Below are positions 55,120 to 64,000 of a stretch of DNA of 64,000 bases, piece by piece. Both the position numbers and the translations under genes were made by a program. How positions within the stretch are numbered: position 1 is the stretch's first letter; the number at the start of each line of letters is the position of its first letter. Below the pieces are notes generated by a model. That model did not search any database and was not told the origin of the DNA. It was given only the letters and a program-made list of their open reading frames with translations. The stretch is taken from the NCBI RefSeq assembly GCF_023115355.1, contig NZ_CP096023.1:1-64000 (forward strand), given 5' to 3'. The DNA is from Halocatena salina. GTDB lineage: Archaea > Halobacteriota > Halobacteria > Halobacteriales > Haloarculaceae.

Positions 55120-58038
55120 ATGACGGATGCTACATGCTTTTCACCAGGCCAACGGGTAGTTCTCAACGGCGCGTCTGCAGAGGTTATCCGGACTCGGACT
55201 GTCGGCGATATCGAATATCTTCGTGCCTACATAGACGGAGAGGGCGTCAAAACGGTCTGTCTCGACGACGTTACCGTCGAACCACATCATAATCCGATCG
55301 AGAGATTATCGAATCAACAGCTCGATGGCCTTCATCCGAGACACGACGCTGTGTCGGCCCAGTGGTTCGATCTTCATACACAGGCTACAAAGCTCAAACT
55401 CGCCCACGAACAGGGCCAGCTGCTGAGCATCTCGAACTCGCTCGTTCGATTGGAGCCGTACCAGCTCGATTGTGTGAACTGGGTGATGCAGAAGCTCCGA
55501 CAACGCGCCCTCATCGGTGACGATGTGGGACTTGGGAAGACTATCGAGGCAGGCCTGATTCTCAAGGAACTCTCCGCGCGGAATCGCGCTGATCGCGTTC
55601 TCTTCGTCGTTCCCGCTCACCTGCAGAAGAAGTGGGTGCGAGACATGGATCGCTTCTTCGACGTCGATCTCACCGTCGCCGATCGGACGTGGGTCGAGGG
55701 TGAGCGCCGGCGGCTCGGCGAGGCGGGGAATATCTGGGATCAAGGCCAGCTACGATTGGTTACCAGCATGGCCTTCCTTCGGCAAGACGAGTTTCGACCC
55801 GCGCTCAGCGACGTGTTCTGGGATGTCGTTGTCGTTGATGAGGCTCACAAAGCAGCTAAACGTGGCGATTCGCCGAGCAAGACAGCACACACAGTCGAGA
55901 CCGTGGCTAACAATTCTGACTCTCTGCTGCTCCTCAGCGCGACGCCTCATGACGGAAAGGGCGAGGCGTTTCATTCACTCGTTGAATACATCGATCCGTT
56001 TCTCGTGGCCGAGAACCGCGACCTCACACGAGAGACGGTCGACCAGGTAATGATCAGACGGGGAAAAGAGGGGATCTACGACGATAACGGGGAACGAGTG
56101 TTCCCCGACCGGGAGGTCAACTCCGTGTCCGTCACGATGACACATGACGAGCGCCACTTCTATTCTGCCGTCACGGAGTACGTCAAGACCGTCTACAACC
56201 GGTCGGAGACGTTGAATGAGCCTGCGGTCGGCTTCGCAATGGCGCTCATGCAAAAGCGGCTGGTGAGTAGCGTCGGAGCGATCCACGCCACGCTTCGCCG
56301 CCGTCTGAATGAGCTGTTAGAGACCGAAACTGCGACGGATGAGCTCTCTCCGCAAGCAGAAGCGTATCTCGACGGTGAGGATCTCGATGAGGACACCAAG
56401 CAGGACGTAGAGGATGAGATTGCTGGACTGACCATTACAAGCGATGACGATGAGCTCCAAGAAGAGATCGAGACCCTCCATGATCTCGTTTCGCTTGCCG
56501 AGAATCTCCCCGTCGACTCGAAAGCCCAGAAGGTACGCCGGTTCATAACGGAACTTCTCGAAGAACAGCCGGGGGAGAAGCTTCTTCTCTTCACGGAGTA
56601 CCGAGACACGCTCGACTATCTCCTCGAGTTCGTACAGGACGAACCGTGGGCCGACGAAATCCTCGTGATCCACGGTGACATCGATACGGAAGAACGCGCC
56701 CGAATCGAGGAGGAGTTCAACCACGGCCAGTCCCGACTGCTGTTTGCGACTGATGCGGCCAGCGAGGGTATCGACCTCCAACACAGTTGCCACATCATGG
56801 CGAACTATGAGTTGCCGTGGAATCCGAACCGCCTCGAGCAGCGGATCGGACGGATCCACCGCTACGGACAAGACAAGGAGGTCAAGGTCTGGAATTTCCT
56901 GTTCGACGATACTCGTGAGAGCGAAATCTTCGAACTACTCCAGAACAAGGTCGAGGAGATTCGTTCGAAGCTTGGAAACACCGCCGACGTGCTGGGGATG
57001 CTCGACGATGTCGACGTGGACTCGCTTATTATGGAGTCGATCCAGAGTGACGAGCCACCAGGCGTGACCACGGAAGAACTTGAGGACCTGATCGACGAAC
57101 GCCAGCGCACGCTCGAAGAGTGGTACGAGCGCAGCCTCGTCGATACCAGTACCTTCGATGCTGAGAGCCGCCGCCAGATACAGGCTGTCGTCGACGACTC
57201 TGAAGATGTCTACGGAAGTGCGGGCGATATCCGGGAGTTCTTCGAACAGGCGGTTGAGGCCTTCGACGGCACGTTCGAGAAGCGGGGCACAAATCTCTAT
57301 CAGGCCGAGCTGCCGGAAGGACTCCGTCCGCCCGGTATTGACGCGTCGTTCGGCCCGTTCACGTTCGACCGACACTTCGCGATGGAGCACGAGGACATCA
57401 CGTACCTCGCTCCCGATACAGACGTTCTCCAGCGGCTCATGGTACGTGTGTTGGAGGACGAGCGTGGACAGGTCGGGCTCAAGCTACTTCCATTCATCAA
57501 CACGCCGGGCATCACCTACAACTATGGCGTCGTCTTCGAGGATGGAACTGGCGAAATAATCAGAGAAGAGATGATTCCTGTGTTCGTGGATGTCGAGCAA
57601 GAGGACGCCCAACAGTCCCTTGGTGAACGCGTCGTTGAGGGCGAAACGATCGCTGCAAAGCCCGATGTGGACCAGCTTCAGACCGTGCTTGATGCCGACG
57701 ATGACCTGCGAGCAATCGCTGATCGCTACGTGAGCGCCCGGGTGAACGAGATCAAAGCCGATCTTAGTGCCAAACGGTGCAAGGAAACTGCCCACGAACT
57801 TGAGAATATCGAGGAGTATGCGCAGGCCGAACGGGAGCGAATCGAGTCGTTCATCGAAGAATATGAGCGCAAGGCCGAGGCAGGCTCGGACATGGACATC
57901 GCGATCGAGGGCCAACGTGCTCGTCTCGAACAACTTGAAGAGCGAATCGAAACACGTAGAGACGAACTCAAACGACGCGAACGCGTTATCTCGCTTGCCC
58001 CGGAGGTCGAGAACTACTGTCTCAGCCTTCCACTGTAG
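55120..58038 (+). CDS. brxHII: BREX helicase BrxHII (SNF2-type)
   Basis: A 972-residue helicase. Motif I is DDVGLGKTIEAG near 133-144, motif II VVDEAHKAAKRG with D240, motif III LSATPHDGKGE, motif V ATDAASEGIDLQ and motif VI QRIGRIHRYGQ. The C-terminal 100 residues form a charged coiled coil (QARLEQLEERIET-like). BrxHII takes the place of the Lon-like protease in BREX types 3 and 5. It follows pglZ by 82 bases and closes the BREX set. Confidence 0.92.
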   Translation: MTDATCFSPGQRVVLNGASAEVIRTRTVGDIEYLRAYIDGEGVKTVCLDDVTVEPHHNPIERLSNQQLDGLHPRHDAVSAQWFDLHTQATKLKLAHEQGQLLSISNSLVRLEPYQLDCVNWVMQKLRQRALIGDDVGLGKTIEAGLILKELSARNRADRVLFVVPAHLQKKWVRDMDRFFDVDLTVADRTWVEGERRRLGEAGNIWDQGQLRLVTSMAFLRQDEFRPALSDVFWDVVVVDEAHKAAKRGDSPSKTAHTVETVANNSDSLLLLSATPHDGKGEAFHSLVEYIDPFLVAENRDLTRETVDQVMIRRGKEGIYDDNGERVFPDREVNSVSVTMTHDERHFYSAVTEYVKTVYNRSETLNEPAVGFAMALMQKRLVSSVGAIHATLRRRLNELLETETATDELSPQAEAYLDGEDLDEDTKQDVEDEIAGLTITSDDDELQEEIETLHDLVSLAENLPVDSKAQKVRRFITELLEEQPGEKLLLFTEYRDTLDYLLEFVQDEPWADEILVIHGDIDTEERARIEEEFNHGQSRLLFATDAASEGIDLQHSCHIMANYELPWNPNRLEQRIGRIHRYGQDKEVKVWNFLFDDTRESEIFELLQNKVEEIRSKLGNTADVLGMLDDVDVDSLIMESIQSDEPPGVTTEELEDLIDERQRTLEEWYERSLVDTSTFDAESRRQIQAVVDDSEDVYGSAGDIREFFEQAVEAFDGTFEKRGTNLYQAELPEGLRPPGIDASFGPFTFDRHFAMEHEDITYLAPDTDVLQRLMVRVLEDERGQVGLKLLPFINTPGITYNYGVVFEDGTGEIIREEMIPVFVDVEQEDAQQSLGERVVEGETIAAKPDVDQLQTVLDADDDLRAIADRYVSARVNEIKADLSAKRCKETAHELENIEEYAQAERERIESFIEEYERKAEAGSDMDIAIEGQRARLEQLEERIETRRDELKRRERVISLAPEVENYCLSLPL

Positions 58039-58721
58039 GGATATCTGATCCATCACGCTCGAAGTAGTCGTTCGTGGTGGTTACGTTGTACCGTCTCTCC
58101 TGCCAAGTGGAGATATCTCTTCGTGGTGCCATAGATACCGAAATGACTAGTGCGTCTGCTCTCCACGCTCGGTCGCTGAGACGTGGTAATATTTTGAATG
58201 CTTTTCCACGTCGATATACTTGTGACCAGGTCATACGTAGCGATCGATAATCTGTGTGTCCAACCGCTAGTATGCCCTCTGTGCGGATTCTGTACGGACG
58301 CATCGTTATTGTGTGCAATAAATGGGCGACTGTTCGTCGTACCGAGGTCGATGAGATCACGCTTTGTGATCAGCTTATTCTTGATGATGTACTCGAGAAC
58401 CGCATGTGCTGGCGTTCGAGAAGTATGATTGGATACTTCGAGAGCAGATCTACCTGATAACGTCCGCTGTGACTGGTTTGTCTTCGGCCCTGCGATGAAT
58501 CTGCCTAATGGCAGCTTCCTGGCTGAACTCATACCTCTCTACCTTCATCCCGCTTCCTTGCATGGAAATTATTCTATGACACCCCCTATCTCAAGAGGAA
58601 AATTGATACCTATCTTTCTTTGAATAATAACAATGATTATAAGGACGCTGACTGTCAAGGAATACATGATATTAGCATGGTTCTTTGTTCATCAATCAGT
58701 TCATTTCGGGGGATCTGAAAG
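58039..58721. other. Spacer between BREX and the TerB/BrxD/BrxHI operon
   Basis: No gene is supported; several frames of 60 to 160 codons on both strands lack protein-like character. The AT-rich part at 58600-58700 should contain the promoter of the next operon. Confidence 0.5.
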
Positions 58722-61175
58722 TTGACATCGAAATCGAAAACTGTCGCGGCCCTACTCGCAATTTTCCTGGGATCATTTGGAGCTCACCGCTTCTATCTCC
58801 GTTCGTATGGCCTAGGCATCATCTACCTCCTGTTCTGTTGGACATTGATCCCAGGGATTCTTGGTGTCATCGAAGGAATGAGATATCTTCTGATGGACGG
58901 GGATGACTTCTTCGAGAAATACACCCAAGAGCCAGTGTCCACTAATGATATCGATGTAAAGGACTCTTCAAGGTCATCAGAACATCAACAAAGAGGTAAA
59001 ACGAATCAACCAACAATGGAGCTTTCCGTCAGCATCGAGGGGGTTAACGGAGATTCTCAACTCAGCAACGAGGAGCTACACGAACAATCAACGAATGCTT
59101 GGGTTCCTCCTGGAAAAGAGGTCACGATTAACGGATACAACATCTCTGATGGGATGATCTATGTCGGAACGGATGTGAGAGCCATTGAAAAATATGATGG
59201 GGCTGATGCCTGTTTAATCAACCCATCTCTTAAGATTGATCCTACTCGCTCAGATCCTGATGGTGTCCGGATGTCGTATTGGCCGTCATATTCTGATATT
59301 GATTCGGGATGTCGAGCCACGTATCTTGAGTGGCTGGCAAGCGGCCGACGGGATCCCACCATTGATATCGGTTACGTGTTTCTCTTCTTCTATGGTATAG
59401 AACGACGGGTGCTCTTTGATGCTCAATATTCGAGTAAGGCTCGTTCCGAAATCCCGCATCTTCTCAATGAAGTTGAAGAACTACTCAAGGTATACGCTGA
59501 GGAAAGTTCTTTCCCAGGCTATGCAACTCGGTTTCTAGACGCAGTGCGTGCTCAATATGATCTTGACTCTCTTACATCAACGTCCCAAATAAGCCAACGA
59601 GGAGAGATTCCTCTGGGATTACGAGTAAAAATCGGTCGTCAAATAGCTAACAAGAACCTAATTGATTCCGAGTTAGCGTATGAGTGGCTTCGACAAGCTC
59701 CAGACACTCACTTTCGGACGCCAGCAAAACGCTGTGAGGACGAGTTTAAGGAGCTCTTTTTGACCCGATATGAAGAACGCTTCGAGGGCGGATTATCTAG
59801 GGAATCCAACCAGACCACGCTCACAGTTAGCTATGGACCTGCTAGCCGGTCATTACCCCAACAAGAAGAGATCGAAATCGACGACCTACCAGATATTTCA
59901 GCACTCTCAGCCCCTCAACGGAAGCTGCAAGAGTTAGCGACTGAATGTTGTGAAGAGTTAGACTCTTATTCCAGATTTGTTGGGAAATCCCACGATCGGG
60001 AGTCACTTGAGGCACTGTCTCTCCTCCCAAAGCCAGTCCTTGAACAACAACAAACCGATCGGTTGACCGAACTTCTCCAGACAGTCCAAAACGAACTAGA
60101 CACGTCAGATATGGCCAAAACAAAGCTTGATTCCCTTTTTGAGCATTGGTCTATAGAAGCGGGTCAGAAGGTTCGAAAACGTGACCTCCGTCGGCTCGCT
60201 AAATTACTTGGAAAGCTTGGATTTGGTATTGAACCCGACGTTCGATTTGGTGCACCTCCACGTGGTTGGGAAGATCCTGCAGTCTTGTATCATCTCTCCT
60301 CTAAAGCAAGTGCTGATGACTCTGGTGTTTCTGAGGGTATCAGATTAATCCAAAAACTCGCCGTCAAAATCGTCTTGGCTAACGATGAAGTGGCACCTGA
60401 GCAAACTGAGTATCTCGCAGAGAATCTCGGATCTTTTCTTGAACTTAACGAGGCCGGTCAAGCACGACTTGAAGCACACCGTCGATGGCTCCTCCTCGAT
60501 TCACCCACCCTGCACGGTGTTCGCCAACGGGCTGAAGATCTCCCGGACGATCAAAAACCCCAGATTGCTAACTTTCTAACGGCCTTAGCATGCTCTGACG
60601 GGAATATTGATGCGAAGGAAATACAGGAATTATCAAAAATCTATCCAATGCTAGGGTTAGACGAAAACATGGTTCACAAACATCTGCATCAGCTCCAAAC
60701 AACTTCTGATGATGAACCTGTGACAGTCCGAACATCGGAGCCCTCCACCGACGAATATGAGATTCCGGACCGCAGTACAACAGAGGAAATCCCGGTCTCA
60801 GACATAGAATTAGATCAGGAACAGGTGAACAGGACACTTAAGGAGAGTCAAGAGGTCAGTGAATTTCTCGAGGATATCTTCGAAGAGGAAGATGATGAAC
60901 AACCGAAATCACACGTACCGGACCCGACACCTGGTTCAGATCAAACCAAAACAGAGGGCTTGGATGAAGACCATCGGCAATTTCTCACCGAACTCTCACA
61001 GAAGCCTCACTGGGACCGAGAAGACGTTGAAGCATTGGCTCAAGAAAGAGGATTGTTCCCCGATGCCGCAATCGAAGTGATTAACGATTATGCATTCGAA
61101 CAGGTCGAAACCCCACTCATTGAAGGAACAGATGAAATGATAGTCAATCAAGAAGCATCCAGTAAGATCCTATAA
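58722..61175 (+). CDS. TM2 membrane domain fused to TerB-N / TerB / TerB-C
   Basis: An 817-residue protein. Residues 1-60 form a TM2 domain with two membrane helices (VAALLAIFLGSFGAHRFYLR). About 100-330 match a TerB-N module (WVPPGKEVTINGYNISDGMI, YVFLFFYGIERRVL). About 590-665 contain the acidic TerB-like core ALACSDGNIDAKEIQEL, and 740-817 resemble TerB-C (KPHWDREDVEALAQERGLFP). The start is TTG at 58722 with GGGGG nine bases before it. TerB-N/TerB-C proteins occur in predicted stress and defence operons with helicases and AAA ATPases, as here. TM2 would pin the complex to the membrane. The stop overlaps brxD by one base. Confidence 0.8.
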   Translation: MTSKSKTVAALLAIFLGSFGAHRFYLRSYGLGIIYLLFCWTLIPGILGVIEGMRYLLMDGDDFFEKYTQEPVSTNDIDVKDSSRSSEHQQRGKTNQPTMELSVSIEGVNGDSQLSNEELHEQSTNAWVPPGKEVTINGYNISDGMIYVGTDVRAIEKYDGADACLINPSLKIDPTRSDPDGVRMSYWPSYSDIDSGCRATYLEWLASGRRDPTIDIGYVFLFFYGIERRVLFDAQYSSKARSEIPHLLNEVEELLKVYAEESSFPGYATRFLDAVRAQYDLDSLTSTSQISQRGEIPLGLRVKIGRQIANKNLIDSELAYEWLRQAPDTHFRTPAKRCEDEFKELFLTRYEERFEGGLSRESNQTTLTVSYGPASRSLPQQEEIEIDDLPDISALSAPQRKLQELATECCEELDSYSRFVGKSHDRESLEALSLLPKPVLEQQQTDRLTELLQTVQNELDTSDMAKTKLDSLFEHWSIEAGQKVRKRDLRRLAKLLGKLGFGIEPDVRFGAPPRGWEDPAVLYHLSSKASADDSGVSEGIRLIQKLAVKIVLANDEVAPEQTEYLAENLGSFLELNEAGQARLEAHRRWLLLDSPTLHGVRQRAEDLPDDQKPQIANFLTALACSDGNIDAKEIQELSKIYPMLGLDENMVHKHLHQLQTTSDDEPVTVRTSEPSTDEYEIPDRSTTEEIPVSDIELDQEQVNRTLKESQEVSEFLEDIFEEEDDEQPKSHVPDPTPGSDQTKTEGLDEDHRQFLTELSQKPHWDREDVEALAQERGLFPDAAIEVINDYAFEQVETPLIEGTDEMIVNQEASSKIL

Positions 61176-62527
61176 TGAGTGAAAACAACAACTCAGCACC
61201 CACCATTGAGTCAACAACGATTCGCTCCCGAGACCGTGATCCAATTCTACAATCGCTCCAAGCTGGCCTCGTACCTCGTCGTGGGCTCCAACATATCCAA
61301 GTAGGCCGTGCCCACGAGACAAAGGCCATAACAGACGACATAGACCGAATTGCTGATGGGGGATCTGCGGTTCGCTTCATCATCGGAGAATACGGATCCG
61401 GCAAAACATTCTTTCTTAACCTTATGCGAACTATTGCTCTAGAAAAGCGACTTGTCACCGCCCACGCGGACCTGACGCCCGATCGTCGACTGCGCTCAAC
61501 CTCGGGGCATGGTCGTGCCCTCTACCAACAACTGGCCCGGAATCTGTCTACGCGTGCAACGCCCGATGGAGGAGCTCTCCGTAGTATCGTTGAGCGATTC
61601 ATTGCGGAGGCTAACCGTGAGGCCACCACCCAAGACATCCCCACAGAAGAGATTATCCGAGACCGTCTCCACGAACTATCCGAACTCGTAGCAGGCTATG
61701 CGTTCACAGATGTCATCGCACTGTATTGGGACGGGTATCAAAACAACGATGACGAACTTCAACACGCAGCTCTGCGATGGTTACGTGGGGAATACGGCAC
61801 GAAAACAGAAGCACGAAAGGAACTCGATACACGGGTCCCCATCATTGACGATTCGAACTGGTACGAAATGACGAAACTCATGGCTCGGTTCGTCACCTTG
61901 GCGGGCTACGAAGGACTCTTGGTTAATCTCGACGAGATGGTGAATCTCTACAAACTCTCTCATGGCGGTGCCCGCCAAAGCAACTATGAAAAGCTCCTGT
62001 CCATCGTGAATGATGGGTTGCAAGGCCAAACAGTCGGTTTGGGGTTTCTCTTTGCAGGAACGCCAAAGTTCCTCACTGATTCAAAACGAGGGCTGTACAG
62101 CTACGAAGCGTTGAAGTCCAGACTGTCTGAGAGCACCTTCGCCTCAGATGAACTTGTAGATATGAGTGGTCCAGTTATCCGTCTCTCCAGTCTAACACAG
62201 GAGGATATGTTTGTCCTTCTCCAGAAGCTTCGACACGTTCACGCTGGCGGAAACCCTGAGAACTATGTCGTCCCAGACGAAGCACTGGAAGCTTTCATGC
62301 GACATTGCAATGAACAGGTAGGTGCCGCGTATTTCCAAACTCCTCGAAACACAATCAAGGAATTCCTCGGTTTCCTTTCCATCCTTGAGCAGAATCCCCG
62401 TGTCTCCTGGGAAGAACTGATCGGAGACATCGACATTGCATCAGATGTTGGCCAAACCACCCAAAGCGAAGAAACCGAGTCCACTGGGAGCGATGAGGAG
62501 GATGATCTTGCCAACTTCGAACTGTAG
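61175..62527 (+). CDS. brxD: BrxD-like ATPase (DUF2791)
   Basis: A 450-residue P-loop protein. It begins with RDPILQSLQAGLVPRRGLQH, then Walker A GEYGSGKT at 71-78 and a Walker B-like LLVNLDEMVNLY near 250. Sensor-like ATPK-type segments (FLFAGTPKFL) follow. The family is the BrxD/DUF2791 ATPase found with BrxHI in type 2 BREX and in separate operons with TerB proteins. The C-terminus is an acidic tail. The start overlaps the TerB gene by one base and the end overlaps the helicase gene by about 35 bases, so the three are one transcript. Confidence 0.88.
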   Translation: MSENNNSAPTIESTTIRSRDRDPILQSLQAGLVPRRGLQHIQVGRAHETKAITDDIDRIADGGSAVRFIIGEYGSGKTFFLNLMRTIALEKRLVTAHADLTPDRRLRSTSGHGRALYQQLARNLSTRATPDGGALRSIVERFIAEANREATTQDIPTEEIIRDRLHELSELVAGYAFTDVIALYWDGYQNNDDELQHAALRWLRGEYGTKTEARKELDTRVPIIDDSNWYEMTKLMARFVTLAGYEGLLVNLDEMVNLYKLSHGGARQSNYEKLLSIVNDGLQGQTVGLGFLFAGTPKFLTDSKRGLYSYEALKSRLSESTFASDELVDMSGPVIRLSSLTQEDMFVLLQKLRHVHAGGNPENYVVPDEALEAFMRHCNEQVGAAYFQTPRNTIKEFLGFLSILEQNPRVSWEELIGDIDIASDVGQTTQSEETESTGSDEEDDLANFEL

Positions 62528-64000
62528 CGACGGTGAAGAGGCTGCTTCACGGACGGCATCCTTCGAACTTCTTCACGAGGACATTCAACGATGGGTTTGG
62601 AACCAAGAATGGGACACGCTCCGTTCGATTCAAGAGCAAGCTATTCCCACGGTTGTAGAAGGCGATTCGGATGTTATCCTTTCGGCACCCACGGCATCAG
62701 GAAAGACTGAGGCCGCCTTTCTTCCTATCCTCTCACGGATTACTGCCCAACGAGAAACATCTCACAGCCCTAGTTCTGGGTTTGACGTGGTGTATGTCTC
62801 TCCATTGAAGGCACTCATCAATGACCAATATGAGCGGCTTCAACACCTTTGTGACGCTTGCGATATACCGGTCCATCGACGGCACGGGGATGTTTCCTCA
62901 AGTAAGAAACGGAAGGCGCTCGATGATCCAGATGGCCTTCTTCTCATCACGCCCGAGTCTGTTGAGGCCTTGTTACTCCGTCGGCCAGCGATGTTCCATC
63001 AAGCCTTACAGAACGTCTCGTATATCGTTGTTGATGAAGTACATTCGTTCATTGGAACGCCTCGAGGCAAACAATTACAATCTCTTCTTCATCGCATGGA
63101 AAAGGCGAAAGACGAGCAGATTCCACGCATTGCACTTTCTGCAACGATAGGTGATCCTGATATGACCGCAGAGTTTCTGCGTCCTGGCTCTGGAGGTGAG
63201 GTTGAAATCATCGAATCAGACGACTCCCGTCAGGAGCTCAAACTCTTAGTGAAGGGATATGAGAATCGCAACGATAGAGATGAAGATGGAGACAGTGATG
63301 ACCCATCAGGAACAGTCGTTGATATTGCTGAACATATTTTTACACATCTTCGTGGACAGGACAACCTCGTTTTTGCGAATAGTCGAAGCAACGTTGAGCT
63401 CTATACGGATCTGTTGAAGCGACTTTCAGAGGAAAGAGGTGTCCCGAACGAGTTCCATGCTCACCATGGAAGTCTTTCTAAAGAGATTAGAGAGGCCAGC
63501 GAACGAACTCTGAAAACAGAAAGCTCACCCGCGACTGTTGTCTGCACGACTACGCTCGAATTAGGTATCGATATCGGCTGGATGGACAGTATTAGTCAAG
63601 TTGGCTCCCCACCATCGGTATCCAGTCTACGACAACGACTGGGCCGATCAGGGCGGAATGATGCCCCCGCGATCCTGCGTGTCTATATTCAAGAGCCAGA
63701 GATCGGTGAATCAACGTCTCTTCAGGACACGCTACGACCAGAGCTTGTTCAGACAATCGCGATGGTTGACTTATTGCTCGAAAACTGGTATGAGCCACCG
63801 AACCTTGATGCGCTTGAACTCTCGACATTGATTCAACAGCTCCTCTCTCTCATCGCTGAGTATGGCGGGATCAAAGCAGACACTGCCTACCACACTCTCT
63901 GCAAGAGAGGTCCCTTTGCCAACATTTCAACCACTCAGTTTACGTCTCTTTTGCAGGCACTCGGAAACGAGGAACTCATCAGCCAAGCGGGTGACGGGGA
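62493..64000 (+). CDS. brxHI: BrxHI / Lhr-like DEVH helicase, cut by the window edge
   Basis: The first 502 codons of a large superfamily 2 helicase; the frame is open to the end of the window. Motif I is SAPTASGKTEAA near 64-75, motif II VVDEVHSF with D181, motif Ia SPLKALINDQYERL, and motif VI LRQRLGRSGRNDAP near 380. This is the Lhr/BrxHI group. ATG at 62493 and 62502 are both possible starts, inside the end of brxD. Its usual partner BrxD is directly upstream, which supports the name. Confidence 0.88.
   Translation, partial: MRRMILPTSNCSDGEEAASRTASFELLHEDIQRWVWNQEWDTLRSIQEQAIPTVVEGDSDVILSAPTASGKTEAAFLPILSRITAQRETSHSPSSGFDVVYVSPLKALINDQYERLQHLCDACDIPVHRRHGDVSSSKKRKALDDPDGLLLITPESVEALLLRRPAMFHQALQNVSYIVVDEVHSFIGTPRGKQLQSLLHRMEKAKDEQIPRIALSATIGDPDMTAEFLRPGSGGEVEIIESDDSRQELKLLVKGYENRNDRDEDGDSDDPSGTVVDIAEHIFTHLRGQDNLVFANSRSNVELYTDLLKRLSEERGVPNEFHAHHGSLSKEIREASERTLKTESSPATVVCTTTLELGIDIGWMDSISQVGSPPSVSSLRQRLGRSGRNDAPAILRVYIQEPEIGESTSLQDTLRPELVQTIAMVDLLLENWYEPPNLDALELSTLIQQLLSLIAEYGGIKADTAYHTLCKRGPFANISTTQFTSLLQALGNEELISQAGDG

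Noticed and set aside
58053-58532. 159-codon minus-strand frame after brxHII
   Set aside because: No domain, mixed composition and overlap with equally long frames on the other strand.
1-64000. CRISPR arrays, tRNA or rRNA genes
   Set aside because: No regularly spaced repeats, no cloverleaf or CCA-type pattern and no rRNA-like stretch noticed on reading; weak structures could be missed without a scan.

Overview
The window reads as part of a haloarchaeal (class Halobacteria) extrachromosomal replicon or a replicon integrated in a chromosome. The reasons are the strongly acidic proteins, an Orc1/Cdc6 initiator beside ORB-like repeats, a ParA partition ATPase, haloarchaeal insertion-sequence types, many small CPxCG-type zinc proteins, and a BREX locus with the gene content I remember as the archaeal 'type 5'. 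No rRNA, tRNA or CRISPR array was seen.

Layout. 1-2.4 kb: a parA operon behind a repeat-rich leader, a dead copy of a DUF1931 histone-fold gene, and a regulator whose 5' end is cut by an insertion. 2.3-4.2 kb: an IS200/IS605 element with intact tnpA and a tnpB broken by two one-base deletions. 4.8-11.4 kb: general cargo (ABC exporter, Nudix, PadR regulator, secreted nucleases, HNH protein, small membrane and zinc proteins) with decayed nuclease copies. 11.45-12.1 kb: a decayed IS6-type transposase, of which a 186-base piece recurs in the same orientation at 20.1 kb. The 8.6 kb between the two pieces holds a three-gene operon (SNF2-type helicase, a protein with about ten tandem cysteine/histidine repeats, an Mrr-like endonuclease), the orc1/cdc6 gene and its origin. 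20.5-25.3 kb: a zinc-ribbon microprotein, a full methionyl-tRNA synthetase, decayed genes and an ADP-ribosylglycohydrolase.

From 25.6 kb to the end the window is a defence island. It contains mcrBC, an AddAB-like helicase-nuclease pair, a complete type-5-like BREX set (brxA, brxC1, brxB, brxC2, a PD-(D/E)XK gene, pglX, pglZ, brxHII) with an antisense OLD-type ATPase/TOPRIM gene lodged inside it, and an operon of a TM2-TerB protein, a BrxD-like ATPase and a BrxHI/Lhr-like helicase that runs off the right edge.

How the genes work together (inference from families): orc1/cdc6 with its ORBs starts replication and ParA with its partner segregates the replicon. McrBC and Mrr would cut modified DNA, AddAB would degrade DNA ends, and BREX would mark host DNA through PglX and block phage replication. 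The TerB/BrxD/BrxHI operon carries the two accessory proteins otherwise known from type 2 BREX. The best candidate for an undescribed system is the helicase / Cys-repeat protein / Mrr operon at 12.5-17.05 kb; the second is the TM2-TerB/BrxD/BrxHI operon beside a BREX type that does not normally include it. All functions are read from motifs; no database search was run.
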